From: Paraburkholderia guartelaensis | Lineage (GTDB): Bacteria; Pseudomonadota; Gammaproteobacteria; Burkholderiales; Burkholderiaceae | DNA: 64,000 nt | Direction: 5' to 3' | NCBI RefSeq assembly: GCF_004353905.1 | Contig: NZ_SMOD01000025.1 | Span: 1 to 64,000, forward strand | In this document: piece after piece, positions 52,452 through 62,000 of the stretch | How the letters are laid out: every line of letters begins with the position of its first letter | Numbering within the stretch: position 1 is the stretch's first letter | The notes under the pieces: generated by a model | The model's input: the letters and a program-made list of their open reading frames with translations, nothing else | Told to the model about the DNA's origin: nothing | Databases searched by the model: none | Translations under genes and position numbers: made by a program

Positions 52452-54071
52452 TTAACGCTTGAGCGCCGCACGGGCGCGCGCGATCAGCGCGGCGGTGGAC
52501 GAATCGTGCGGCTTCACATCGGCGCTCGCCGCGTTCAAGTCGGCTTCGACCACCTTGCCGAGGATCTTGCCGAGTTCCACGCCCCACTGGTCGAACGGAT
52601 TGATGTCCCACACGGAAGCCTGCACGAGCACCTTGTGCTCATAGAGCGCGATGAGCGCGCCGAGCGAGCGGGCCGTGAGCGCATCGACGAGCAGCGTCGT
52701 GGTCGGGCGGTTGCCGGGGAACATGATGTGCGGCACGAGTTCGGGCTTGTCCGGGCCGGCAATCTTCTTCGCCTCTTCCTCGGTGCGGCCAAGCATCATC
52801 GCCTCGCTCTGCGCAAAGCAGTTCGCGAGCAGCTTCGGGTGATGGTCGGCCAGCGGATGCTCGGGCGTGAGCACGGCGATGAAGTCGATCGGCACGATCG
52901 TCGTGCCCTGGTGCAGCATCTGGAAGAACGCGTGCTGGCCGTTCGTGCCGGGCTCGCCCCAGGTGATTGCCGAGGTCGCGTAATCGACGAACTTGCCGTC
53001 GAGGCGCGCGGACTTGCCGTTGCTCTCCATTTCGAGTTGCTGGAGATACGAAGGCAGGAAGTGCAGCGCTTCGGAGTAGGGCGCAACGAGATAGCTCTGC
53101 GAGCCGAAAAAGTTGCGATACCAGATGCCGATCATGCCGAGCAGCACGGGCAGGTTCTTTTCCAGCGGTGCTTCGCGGAAGTGCTTGTCCATGTCGTGCG
53201 CGCCGGCGAGCAGTTCGTCGAACTGCTGCGGTCCGATGGCGATCATGATCGAGAGGCCCACCGCCGACCACAACGAATAGCGGCCGCCCACCCAGTCCCA
53301 CATCTCGAACACGTTTTCTTTGGCGATACCGAACTTCACGACTTCGGCCGGATTGGCCGAGACGCCCACGAAGTGCTTCGCGAGTTCGCCTTGCGGGCAG
53401 CCGTGCTTGACGAACCAGTCGCGCATCGACAGCGCGTTGGTCATGGTTTCGAGCGTCGTGAAGGTCTTCGAAACGATGATCGCCAGCGTCTCTTCCGGAT
53501 CGATGTTTTCGATCGTGCGCCACAGGTCCGCGCCGTCGACGTTCGAGACGAAGTGCGAGGTGATCTCGGGCAGTTCGAGATGCTGTAGCGCGTGCACGAC
53601 CATCTTCGGCCCGAGGTCCGAGCCGCCGATGCCGATATTCACGACATGGCGGATGCGCTTGCCCGTGTAGCCGGTCCATGCGCCGCTGCGCACGGCGTCG
53701 GCGAACTTAGCCATCTTCGCGCGCTCGGCTGCGATCTGGGCGTGGAACGGGGCGTCGGCTTCGGTCGCGCGCAAGGCGGTGTGCAGCGCCGCGCGGCCTT
53801 CAGTCGGGTTGACGACTTCGCCCTTGAACATCGCATCGCGGCGCGCTTCCACGCCGGCTTCGCGAGCAAGCTGCACGAGCAGCTTGAGCGTGGCGTCGGT
53901 GATGCGGTTCTTCGAGAAGTCGGCGCCGAGACCGGCACCTGCGAACGTGAAGCGTTCGGCGCGCGTCGGCGCAGGGTCGTTGGCGGGAGCGAACCAGTCG
54001 CGCAGCTTTTCGTCGCGGATCTGTTCGTAATGCGTCTGTAGCGCGGACCAGGCGGGGAGCGGATTCGTCAT
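52452..54071 (-). CDS. pgi: Glucose-6-phosphate isomerase
   Basis: Interconverts glucose 6-phosphate and fructose 6-phosphate in glycolysis and gluconeogenesis. The 539-residue protein matches the bacterial long form. Family motifs include NIGIGGSDLGPKMVV, the sugar-phosphate loop VSKTFTTLETMTNAL, the signature FGSQSYLVAPYSEALHFLP and GTNGQHAFFQMLHQGT with the catalytic histidine. The C-terminal signature region is QASVWDINPFDQWGVELGK. The ATG at 54071 is the natural start (MTNPLPAWSAL). It converges on the ABC ATPase gene with 54 bp between them and is 260 bp downstream of nnr. Confidence 0.97.
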   Translation of the reverse strand: MTNPLPAWSALQTHYEQIRDEKLRDWFAPANDPAPTRAERFTFAGAGLGADFSKNRITDATLKLLVQLAREAGVEARRDAMFKGEVVNPTEGRAALHTALRATEADAPFHAQIAAERAKMAKFADAVRSGAWTGYTGKRIRHVVNIGIGGSDLGPKMVVHALQHLELPEITSHFVSNVDGADLWRTIENIDPEETLAIIVSKTFTTLETMTNALSMRDWFVKHGCPQGELAKHFVGVSANPAEVVKFGIAKENVFEMWDWVGGRYSLWSAVGLSIMIAIGPQQFDELLAGAHDMDKHFREAPLEKNLPVLLGMIGIWYRNFFGSQSYLVAPYSEALHFLPSYLQQLEMESNGKSARLDGKFVDYATSAITWGEPGTNGQHAFFQMLHQGTTIVPIDFIAVLTPEHPLADHHPKLLANCFAQSEAMMLGRTEEEAKKIAGPDKPELVPHIMFPGNRPTTTLLVDALTARSLGALIALYEHKVLVQASVWDINPFDQWGVELGKILGKVVEADLNAASADVKPHDSSTAALIARARAALKR

Positions 54072-54331
54072 GTTCGTCCAGCGAGGGATCACGAATGGAG
54101 GGCGGCAGGTGCGGTTCGCCGGTCTGGCCGAACACGCGCTTCGCGCGCCGCGGGGAAGCACGGGCCGCCTCGGGTGGAAGACGGCGTGCGGAGGATCAGT
54201 ATAGCGGCCTCGCGCGACACTGCGCAGCGTTGTGGCGCTTGCGGCGGGAATGCGCGCGAGAGGTGAGCAAACATCGTTGTGAAGCAAGCTGCATGCCGCG
54301 CGAGCGAGACCCCTGGCGCGGCCGAGGCGCC

Positions 54332-55924
54332 TCAGGCTGCGTAGTCCGGCGCGTAAAAGAGGCGGTTCATGAGCTTGCGCACCACTGGCGCGAGTTCGCC
54401 GGCCGTGAGGCCTGCGGGGCCGTCGCCTTGCGCGCACAGCGTGTCGGCGGCGAGGCCGTGCAGGTAGACGCCCGCGAGCGCCGCTTCATAGGGCGGCAGG
54501 CGCTGGGCCAGCAGCGCGCCGATCATGCCGCCGAGCACGTCGCCGGTGCCGCCCGTGGCGAGGCCCGCGTTGCCGGTGGGATTGACGGCGACGCGGCCGT
54601 CGGGCGCGGCGATCACGGTGCCGCTGCCCTTGAGCACGACAACAGCCGCATAGCGGGCGGCAAGCGTTCGCGCTGCGGCGAGGCGGTCGCGCTGCACCGC
54701 GGCGGTGTCGCAGCCCAGGAGGCGCGCCGCTTCGAGCGGATGCGGCGTGAGCACGCAAGGCGTCCCGCGCGAGGCGGCTGACTGCGCGACGTGCGCAGCG
54801 AGCGCCTCGTCGCGCGCGACGAGATTGAGCGCATCGGCATCGAGGAGCACGGCGGCGTGAAGGCGCAGGATGGCGTCCACGAGCTGGCGCGCCGACGCGC
54901 TGCCGCCCATGCCGCAGCCCACTGCGACGGCGTCCATCGCGCCGAGCTCGAGTTTGGCCGCCGCGTGCAGCATGAGTTCGGGGTGCGGGGCGTCGTAGGG
55001 CGGCGCGTCGCTGCCGAGAAAGCCCACGTGAACCTTCCCCGAGCCGGTGAGGAGCGCCGCGCGCGCCGCGAGAATCGGGGCGCCGCACATGCCCGTATCA
55101 CCGCCCACGACGGCGAGCGTGCCGAACGTACCCTTGTGGGTGGCGAAGGCGCGTGCCGGCAGCGCGGCGGCGAAAAGCTCGGGCGCGTTCAGGCGCACGG
55201 CGCCCGGCGTGCCTTCGGCGTCGATGCCGATCGGCGCGACCGCGACTGCGCCCGCGTAGTCGCGCCCAACGCCCGTGTACAGGCCGGGCTTGGCGGCAAT
55301 GAAGGTCACGGTATGGGTCGCGCGCACCGCCGGGCCGCTGCCGACCACGTTGCCGGTGTCGCTGTCGAGGCCGCTCGGCACGTCGAGCGCGAGCACGTGG
55401 CCATGGCTGCGCGCGCGTGCCGAGAGAGCTTCGGCGAGTTCGGCGAACACGCCTTCGAGCCCCCGCGCGAGACCGATTCCGAACATCCCGTCGACGAGCC
55501 AGCCGTACGCGTCGAACGATGCGGGTACGGTCGCGGCGATGGGCACGCCCGCCGCGCGCGCCTCGGCTAGCGCCCAGCGCGCGTCGTCGGGCTTGACCTC
55601 GACTGGCATGCAGACTTCCACTGCGACACCCGCGCGATGCAGTTCGGTGGCGACGACGAGCGCGTCGCCGCCATTGTTGCCGGGCCCGGCGGCGAACCAG
55701 ACCGGCTTGTCGCTCGCGGACGAGGGCGCGTGCGCGAGTTGCTCGCTCAGAAAATGCGCCGCAGCGGCGCCTGCGCGAGCCATCAGCGCGTGAGCGGGCA
55801 GCGCCGACTGCGCAGCGACCTCGGCCTCGCGCAGCTGTTCGACGGTGAGCAGCGGGATTGCACGATCGTGCGGGTAGACGAGCACCGGTTGCCCGGCGCC
55901 AGAGGAGTGTGGAGCGTGCGTCAT
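54332..55924 (-). CDS. nnr: Bifunctional NAD(P)H-hydrate epimerase/dehydratase
   Basis: Repair enzyme for damaged NADH and NADPH hydrates, 530 residues. The N-terminal YjeF_N epimerase domain (about 25-240) includes PVWFAAGPGNNGGDALVVAT and ALDVPSGLDSDTGNV. The C-terminal dehydratase domain (about 250-525, ribokinase-like) includes HKGTFGTLAVVGGDTGMCGA, the LTPHPLEAARLLG block and the nucleotide loop NAGLATGGTGDVLGGMIGAL. Both domains look intact, so the ADP-dependent form is expected. It is next to the DadA-like gene on the same strand, 126 bp downstream of it. Confidence 0.94.
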   Translation of the reverse strand: MTHAPHSSGAGQPVLVYPHDRAIPLLTVEQLREAEVAAQSALPAHALMARAGAAAAHFLSEQLAHAPSSASDKPVWFAAGPGNNGGDALVVATELHRAGVAVEVCMPVEVKPDDARWALAEARAAGVPIAATVPASFDAYGWLVDGMFGIGLARGLEGVFAELAEALSARARSHGHVLALDVPSGLDSDTGNVVGSGPAVRATHTVTFIAAKPGLYTGVGRDYAGAVAVAPIGIDAEGTPGAVRLNAPELFAAALPARAFATHKGTFGTLAVVGGDTGMCGAPILAARAALLTGSGKVHVGFLGSDAPPYDAPHPELMLHAAAKLELGAMDAVAVGCGMGGSASARQLVDAILRLHAAVLLDADALNLVARDEALAAHVAQSAASRGTPCVLTPHPLEAARLLGCDTAAVQRDRLAAARTLAARYAAVVVLKGSGTVIAAPDGRVAVNPTGNAGLATGGTGDVLGGMIGALLAQRLPPYEAALAGVYLHGLAADTLCAQGDGPAGLTAGELAPVVRKLMNRLFYAPDYAA

Positions 55925-56050
55925 GACGATGCGGTCCTGGGAGGCGACATCGCAACGATACCCGAGCAAGCGCTCAGACGGCACGCGCAGGCAGCGCGGT
56001 GGGCCGGCACGGCGGCGCAGCAATGCCGCACACGCGCCTGCCGCTCATGC

Positions 56051-57346
56051 TCAATCGCGGCCCGGCGAGAGCGCCTTGACGGTATCGGCCGGCAGGTCCG
56101 GCGTCTGGCTCGAGATCTGCTGGGCGATGAGACGCGCGGAGCCGAGCGAAAGCGCCCAGCCCGCCGGCCCGTGGCCCGCGTTGACGAAGAGGCGCGGATG
56201 GCTCACGTTGCCGACCGCCGGCAGGCCGTCGGCCGAAAGCAGCTTCATGCCCTCCCACGCAAGCGCGGCCGAAATGCGCGCGGCGCCCGGCGCCCAGTCG
56301 CGCGACGCCTCGCCCAGCAGCGCGAGGGCGTCTTCGGTGAGCGCTTCGGGCAGCGCGTCATCGACTTCCTGCGCGCGCAACAGCACGGCGGCGCCCGATA
56401 TGCGCAGCCGGTGATTCATGCGCGCGATGGCGATGCGCTTGCCCGCGTCGACGATCGTGGTGTGCGGCACGCATTCCTCATGCGCCACCGGCGAATTGAG
56501 CGTGTGCATGCGCAGCGGATAAAACGGCATCTTGAGGCCGAGCGGCGCGAGGAGGTGCGGCGTTTGCGCGCCCGCGGCGACCACGACGGCATCGCCCGAG
56601 ATCACCTCGACGTCGCGCGAGCGGCCCGCTTCGTGTGCGGGCGGCGCGAGTTCCACGGCCGCGCGCCGGTCTTCCAGGCGGATCGCATTGACTTCGCGGC
56701 TCATCTCGAACTGCACGCCGCCCTGGGCGTCGAGCACCTGCTTGAGCAGCTTCACGAAGAGCGGGCAGTTGGCTACCCGGCCGGTCTCGAAGTGCACGCC
56801 GCCCGCAAACGGCGGATCGGCTGGGATGGCATGGTCGAAAGCCACGCATTCCGCGGGCGACAGCGCGTGGTGCGGCGTCTCGAAGCGGCGCAGCAGCTCG
56901 AGGGCCGGTTGCGTGAGCGACCATTCGTCGTTGCCGCGTACGAGGTAGAGCAGGCCGTCGCGCTGCTCGTAGTCGAGCTGGAAGCGCGCGTCGATGTCGG
57001 CGAGCGCCGCTTGCGCCGAATCGATGAGCGGGCGCAGGAGCGCATAGCGTTCTGCGAACGCCTCGGAACCGTGCAGCGTGGCGAGGCGTTTGACGAAACC
57101 GTGTGCCTGGCCGCGCCAACCCGTCTTGCTGATCACGCCGCCGGACGATTGGCGGCCGTTGCGCAGGAACGTGGGGCCGAACCAGACGTCGAGCGGCGTG
57201 GGCAGCGCAATGCCGCTATGGCCGTAGGTCGCGCCTTGCGCAACGGTGGCGTGGCGTTCGATTACGCAGACGCGATGCCCGGCCGCGCGCAGCTGCCAGG
57301 CGGTAGCGATGCCGGCGATTCCGCCGCCGATGACGATGACATCCAT
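56051..57346 (-). CDS. DadA-like FAD-dependent D-amino acid dehydrogenase/oxidase
   Basis: A 431-residue FAD-dependent oxidoreductase of the DAO/DadA family. The N-terminal dinucleotide-binding motif is VIVIGGGIAGIATAWQL (residues 3-19), ending with the acidic VCVIERH. The substrate domain covers about 90-340, and the C-terminal FAD contact is FVNAGHGPAGWALSLGSARL. The family oxidises D-amino acids to 2-oxo acids and passes electrons to the respiratory chain. The match to DadA is good at both ends, but the substrate is not certain because several paralogues exist in Burkholderia. No alanine racemase gene (dadX) is adjacent. It is divergent from purL. Confidence 0.85.
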   Translation of the reverse strand: MDVIVIGGGIAGIATAWQLRAAGHRVCVIERHATVAQGATYGHSGIALPTPLDVWFGPTFLRNGRQSSGGVISKTGWRGQAHGFVKRLATLHGSEAFAERYALLRPLIDSAQAALADIDARFQLDYEQRDGLLYLVRGNDEWSLTQPALELLRRFETPHHALSPAECVAFDHAIPADPPFAGGVHFETGRVANCPLFVKLLKQVLDAQGGVQFEMSREVNAIRLEDRRAAVELAPPAHEAGRSRDVEVISGDAVVVAAGAQTPHLLAPLGLKMPFYPLRMHTLNSPVAHEECVPHTTIVDAGKRIAIARMNHRLRISGAAVLLRAQEVDDALPEALTEDALALLGEASRDWAPGAARISAALAWEGMKLLSADGLPAVGNVSHPRLFVNAGHGPAGWALSLGSARLIAQQISSQTPDLPADTVKALSPGRD

Positions 57347-57558
57347 GACGATACGATCTGCAGGCAGGCGGCGCTCGCTCGGGTGAGGGCGTCCTGCCGA
57401 AGGTGGGGCGTGCGGCGCGCCGAAGCGATGCCCAGGTGCGCCGATCAGACGAAACGCGCAATCATAGCAGCGAAAGCGTGCGCATCGCCATGCGCGAGGC
57501 CGGCTTGCCACACGCGTGTCGCACGGCCACCGGGGCGGTCAGGACAGGCCTTCCGGGT

Positions 57559-57564
57559 TATAAT
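57559..57564 (+). promoter_or_regulatory. Candidate -10 element of purL
   Basis: A consensus TATAAT stands alone in GC-rich DNA about 125 bases before purL. No clear -35 lies 16-18 bases upstream. An extended -10 is unlikely because GGGT, not TGN, precedes it. A PurR-type site was not recognised. Confidence 0.45.
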
Positions 57565-57688
57565 CGCGGTCTCCCTTCGCCTGACCGTCGCCATCCCCCG
57601 CGCGACGCATCGCCACCTTGCGACGTGTTTCGCGCGAGGCGAAGCCGCGACGCAACTCTGACGCAACCTCGACGCAACGCCCCAGTCC

Positions 57689-60600
57689 ATGGCCCACTTC
57701 TCGTGTTTCCCCGGCGCTTCGGCCCTTTCCGACTTCCGTCAGACCCGCCTGCTCGAGACGCTTCAGCGTATCGACGCCAACATCGTCGGCGTGCACGGCC
57801 AGTATCTGCATTTCGTCAATTCGGCCGAGCCGCTCACTGCTGACGACAGCGCGAAGATCGAAGCGCTGATGCACTACGGCGCGCCGTTCGCGGCCCCGCA
57901 GGAGCGCGGCAGCGCGCTCACGTTCCTCGTCGTGCCGCGCTTCGGCACGGTGTCGCCGTGGGCGAGCAAGGCCACGGACATCGCGCACCATTGCGGCCTC
58001 GAGCAGGTGCGCCGCATCGAGCGCGGCGTCGAATACACCGTGGTGCTCAAGTCGGGCCTGCTCGGCGGCAAGAAGACGCTTTCGGAAGAGGCGCACGCCG
58101 CTGTCGCCGCGGCGCTGCACGACCGCATGACGGAAAGCGTGGCGCCTTCGCGCGACGCGGCACTGCATCTGTTCGACGAACTGCCGGCCCGGCCGATGCA
58201 GACGGTGGACGTGCTCGGCCACGGCCGTGCGGCGCTGGAAACGGCCAACGGCGAACTGGGCCTCGCGCTCGCCGACGATGAAATCGACTATCTCGTCGAC
58301 AACTTCAAGAAGCTCGAACGCAACCCGACCGACGTCGAGTTGATGATGTTCGCGCAGGCCAACAGCGAGCACTGCCGCCACAAGATCTTCAACGCGAGCT
58401 GGACGATCGACGGCCAGGATCAGGATATGTCGCTTTTCGCGATGATCCGCAACACCGAGAAGATCAGCCCGCAGGGCACGATCGTCGCGTACTCGGACAA
58501 CTCGTCGATCATGGAAGGCGCGGTCGCGGAGCGCTGGTTCCCGCGCAAGAACAACGCCGACGGCACGCCTGGCGAGCAATATGGCCGCCACACCGAACTC
58601 ACGCACACGCTGATGAAGGTGGAGACGCACAACCACCCCACGGCGATCTCGCCGTTCGCGGGCGCGGCAACGGGCTCGGGCGGCGAAATCCGCGACGAAG
58701 GCGCGACGGGCCGCGGCGCGCGTCCGAAGGCCGGTCTCACGGGCTTCACGGTTTCGAACCTCGATCTGCCTGACGCGCGCGAAACATGGGAAGACGCCCG
58801 CGACGCGGCCGTGCCGCTCGCGCTGCGCAATCCCGCCGATACGCAGGGCGCCTATGGCCGCCCGGACCGCATCGCTTCGCCGCTGCAGATCATGATCGAC
58901 GGCCCGCTCGGCGGCGCCGCGTTTAACAACGAATTCGGCCGCCCGAACCTCGGCGGCTATTTCCGCACCTACGAGCAGAATGTTGCGGGCACCGTGCGCG
59001 GCTATCACAAGCCGATCATGATCGCGGGCGGCCTCGGTAACATCAGCGCGCAGCACACGCACAAGCACGACCTGCCTGCCGGCACGCTGCTGATCCAGAT
59101 CGGCGGCCCGGGCATGCGCATCGGCATGGGCGGCGGCGCGGCCAGCTCGATGGCGACGGGCACCAACACGGCCGAACTCGATTTCGACTCGGTTCAGCGC
59201 GGCAACCCGGAAATCGAGCGTCGCGCGCAGGAAGTCATCAATTCGTGCTGGCAGCTGGGCGAGCGCAACCCGATCCTGAGCATTCACGACGTCGGCGCGG
59301 GCGGTCTTTCCAACGCGTTCCCGGAACTCGTCGACGGCGCGGACAAGGGCGCGCGCTTCGAGTTGCGCGAGGTGCAGCTCGAAGAGTCGGGCCTTTCGCC
59401 GCGCGAAATCTGGTCGAACGAGTCGCAGGAACGCTACGTTCTCGCGATCGCGCCCGCCGATCTGGCCGAATTCCAGGCGATCTGCGAGCGTGAGCGCTGC
59501 CCGTTCGCTGTCGTGGGCGTCGCAACCGACGCGCGCGACCTGAAGCTCATCGACACCGACGAGCAGGCGCTCGCGGCCAACGGCGGCCACCAGCCCGTCG
59601 ACATGCCGATGGACATCCTGCTCGGCAAGCCGCCGCGCATGCACCGCGACGTCGCGCACGCGAGCGTGCCGCTCGCGCCGGTCGAAGTCACGGGCGTCTC
59701 GCTCGACGAAGTCGCGAAGAGCGTCCTGCGCCACCCGACCGTGGGCAGCAAGTCCTTCCTCATCACCATCGGCGACCGCTCGGTGGGCGGCACGACGGTG
59801 CGCGACCAGATGGTCGGCCCGTGGCAGGTGCCGGTGGCCGACTGCGCGATCACCGCGCTCGACTACGCCGGCTACAAGGGCGAAGCGATGACGATGGCCG
59901 AGCGCACGCCGCTCGCCGTGATCGATGCGCCCGCATCGGGCCGCATGGCCGTGGGCGAGGCGATTACCAACATTGCGAGCGCACCGATTCTGTCGCTCGA
60001 CAAGCTCAAGCTCTCCGCGAACTGGATGGCCGCGTGCGGCGCACCGGGCGAGGACGCCGCGCTGTACGACACCGTGAAGGCGATCGGCATGGAGCTGTGC
60101 CCGGCGCTTGGCATCGGCATTCCGGTGGGCAAGGATTCGCTCTCCATGCGCACGAAGTGGAACGAGGAAGGCGTGGCGAAGGAAGTGGTCGCGCCGGTTT
60201 CGCTCATCATCTCGGCGTTCGCGCCGGTCGACGACGTGCGCCGCCACCTCACGCCGCAACTGCGCCGCGTCGACGAAGTGGGCGAGTCGGTGCTGATCGC
60301 GATCGATCTGGGCCGCGGCAAGAACCGCATGGGCGGCAGCATCTTCGCGCAGGTCACGCAGCAGGTCGGTGACGCAGTGCCCGACGTCGACAGCGCCGAA
60401 GACCTCAAGCAGTTCTTCACGGCCATCCAGCAACTGAACGCGAACGAGCAACTGCTCGCGTACCACGACCGCTCGGACGGCGGCCTGTGGGCGACGGTCT
60501 GCGAAATGGCTTTCGCGGGTCATACGGGCGTGTCGCTGAACGTGGACATGCTCACGCTCGACAACGAGCACGAGTCCGATTACGGCGACGCCAAGGACTG

Positions 60601-61765
60601 GGCGAAGCAAACGAGCGGCCGCCGCGAAGACCGCACGCTGCGCGCGCTCTTCTCCGAAGAGTTGGGCGCCGTGATCCAGGTGCCGGCACAGCAGCGCGAC
60701 GTCGTGATGGGCGTGCTGCGTCAGCATGACCTCTCGGCGTGCTCGCACGTGATCGGCACGCTGAACAATCGCGACTCGATCGAAATCTACCGTGACGCGA
60801 AGCGCATCTACGAAGCGCCGCGTGCGGAACTGCAACGCGTGTGGGGCGAAGTGAGCTGGCGTATTGCGCGTCTGCGCGACAACCCTGCGTGCGCCGATTC
60901 CGAATACGACGCGCTGCTCGACGCCGCCGATCCGGGCATGCAGCCGCATCTCACGTTCGATCCGGCCGAGGACATTGCCGCGCCGTTCATCGGCAAGGGC
61001 GCGCGTCCGCGTGTGGCGATCCTGCGCGAACAGGGCGTGAACTCGCACCTCGAAACCGCGTACGCGTTCGATCGCGCCGGCTTCGACGCGCACGACGTGC
61101 ACATGAGCGACCTGCTCGAAGGCCGTGCCACGCTCGCCGACTTCGCGGGCGCGGTCGCCTGCGGCGGCTTCTCGTACGGCGACGTGCTGGGCGCGGGCGA
61201 AGGCTGGGCCAAGACGATCCGCTTCAACGCGAAGCTCGCGGACATGTTCGCGGCGTTCTTCGCGCGCCAGGACACGTTTGCGCTCGGCATCTGCAACGGC
61301 TGCCAGATGATGTCGAGCCTCGCCTCGATGATCCCGGGCGCCGAAGCCTGGCCGAAGTTCACGCGCAACAAGTCGGAGCAGTTCGAAGCGCGCTTCTCGC
61401 TGGTGGAAGTGCAGGGCTCGCCGTCGATCTTCTTCAACGGCATGGAAGGCTCGCGCATTCCGGTGGCGGTCGCGCACGGCGAAGGTTTCGCGGACTTCTC
61501 GCAGCAGGGCGACATCTCGAAGGTCGCGGTGGCGATGCGCTACGTCGACCATCGCGCCCAGGCGACCGAGGCCTACCCGTTCAATCCGAACGGCTCGCCG
61601 CAAGGGATCACGTCGGTCACGACGCCCGACGGCCGCTTCACTGTGCTCATGCCGCACACCGAGCGCGTGCAGCGCACCGTCACGATGAGCTGGCACCCCG
61701 AAGCCTGGGGCGAGGCGAGCCCGTGGATGCGTGCGTTCCAGAACGCGCGCAAGTGGGTGGGCTAA
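57689..61765 (+). CDS. purL: Phosphoribosylformylglycinamidine synthase PurL
   Basis: Large single-chain FGAM synthetase of 1358 residues; it converts FGAR, glutamine and ATP to FGAM in purine synthesis. The N-terminal PurS-like domain leads to the two halves of the AIR-synthase-like catalytic core. Visible motifs are FAQANSEHCRHKIFNASW, KVETHNHPTAISPFAGAATG and the GRP-LGGYFRTYEQ region. The C-terminal glutamine amidotransferase domain contains the catalytic cysteine in FALGICNGCQMMSSLAS and the histidine/glutamate pair in MSWHPEAWGEAS. The ATG at 57689 gives the conserved start AHFSCFPGASALSDFR. It stands alone, with two hairpins after it. Confidence 0.98.
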   Translation: MAHFSCFPGASALSDFRQTRLLETLQRIDANIVGVHGQYLHFVNSAEPLTADDSAKIEALMHYGAPFAAPQERGSALTFLVVPRFGTVSPWASKATDIAHHCGLEQVRRIERGVEYTVVLKSGLLGGKKTLSEEAHAAVAAALHDRMTESVAPSRDAALHLFDELPARPMQTVDVLGHGRAALETANGELGLALADDEIDYLVDNFKKLERNPTDVELMMFAQANSEHCRHKIFNASWTIDGQDQDMSLFAMIRNTEKISPQGTIVAYSDNSSIMEGAVAERWFPRKNNADGTPGEQYGRHTELTHTLMKVETHNHPTAISPFAGAATGSGGEIRDEGATGRGARPKAGLTGFTVSNLDLPDARETWEDARDAAVPLALRNPADTQGAYGRPDRIASPLQIMIDGPLGGAAFNNEFGRPNLGGYFRTYEQNVAGTVRGYHKPIMIAGGLGNISAQHTHKHDLPAGTLLIQIGGPGMRIGMGGGAASSMATGTNTAELDFDSVQRGNPEIERRAQEVINSCWQLGERNPILSIHDVGAGGLSNAFPELVDGADKGARFELREVQLEESGLSPREIWSNESQERYVLAIAPADLAEFQAICERERCPFAVVGVATDARDLKLIDTDEQALAANGGHQPVDMPMDILLGKPPRMHRDVAHASVPLAPVEVTGVSLDEVAKSVLRHPTVGSKSFLITIGDRSVGGTTVRDQMVGPWQVPVADCAITALDYAGYKGEAMTMAERTPLAVIDAPASGRMAVGEAITNIASAPILSLDKLKLSANWMAACGAPGEDAALYDTVKAIGMELCPALGIGIPVGKDSLSMRTKWNEEGVAKEVVAPVSLIISAFAPVDDVRRHLTPQLRRVDEVGESVLIAIDLGRGKNRMGGSIFAQVTQQVGDAVPDVDSAEDLKQFFTAIQQLNANEQLLAYHDRSDGGLWATVCEMAFAGHTGVSLNVDMLTLDNEHESDYGDAKDWAKQTSGRREDRTLRALFSEELGAVIQVPAQQRDVVMGVLRQHDLSACSHVIGTLNNRDSIEIYRDAKRIYEAPRAELQRVWGEVSWRIARLRDNPACADSEYDALLDAADPGMQPHLTFDPAEDIAAPFIGKGARPRVAILREQGVNSHLETAYAFDRAGFDAHDVHMSDLLEGRATLADFAGAVACGGFSYGDVLGAGEGWAKTIRFNAKLADMFAAFFARQDTFALGICNGCQMMSSLASMIPGAEAWPKFTRNKSEQFEARFSLVEVQGSPSIFFNGMEGSRIPVAVAHGEGFADFSQQGDISKVAVAMRYVDHRAQATEAYPFNPNGSPQGITSVTTPDGRFTVLMPHTERVQRTVTMSWHPEAWGEASPWMRAFQNARKWVG

Positions 61766-61804
61766 CGAGCCTCGCGAACCACGCGGACGTTTGACGCCAC
61801 CGCA

Positions 61805-61828
61805 CGCCAGGGGCAACTCGCCCTGGCG
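61805..61828 (+). terminator. First hairpin after purL
   Basis: A perfect 8-bp stem CGCCAGGG / CCCTGGCG with an 8-base loop, 39 bases after the purL stop. It carries no T-run; the second hairpin is the better terminator. Confidence 0.5.
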
Positions 61829-61829
61829 G

Positions 61830-61873
61830 AAAACCCCGGCCATGCCTCGATTGCGAGTGCGGGCCGGGGTTTT
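61830..61873. terminator. Terminator between purL and fic
   Basis: AAAACCCCGGCC (61830-61841) pairs perfectly with GGCCGGGGTTTT (61862-61873) over a 20-base loop, followed by further Ts. A typical rho-independent structure. Confidence 0.88.
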
Positions 61874-61902
61874 TGCCTTTTGGCGCTGGCCGAAAACGCC
61901 TT

Positions 61903-62000
61903 GCGGCGAATAGCGGCGTTAATCACCGCATTTTTTGCGGCGATTAACTTGTGCATGCGGCGAATACGTCCCATAATCGCCGCATGAATGGCGGCGAATA
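61903..62000. repeat. Six copies of a GCGGCGA(A/T)TA motif at the fic promoter
   Basis: A 10-11 base motif occurs six times in 98 bases. Plus-strand copies: GCGGCGAATA at 61903-61912, 61957-61966 and 61991-62000, and GCGGCGATTAA at 61937-61947. Minus-strand copies: TTAATCACCGC at 61919-61929 (one mismatch) and TAATCGCCGC at 61974-61983. The last lies directly against the fic ATG, and one copy is inside the coding region. The set straddles the predicted promoter elements, so this looks like an operator array. The C-terminal winged-helix part of the Fic protein itself is a candidate binder. Confidence 0.75.
61949..61977 (+). promoter_or_regulatory. Predicted fic promoter giving a leaderless mRNA
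   Basis: TTGTGC (61949-61954) and CATAAT (61972-61977) are spaced by 17 bases. Transcription would start about seven bases after the -10, at 61984, which is the A of the fic ATG. There is no ribosome site ahead of the ATG, consistent with a leaderless transcript. Motif copies lie in the spacer and over the -10. Confidence 0.45.

Noticed and set aside
57539..61843. A 1400-codon open frame antisense to purL
   Set aside because: Same reason: composition-driven shadow of a gene with full catalytic motifs on the plus strand.
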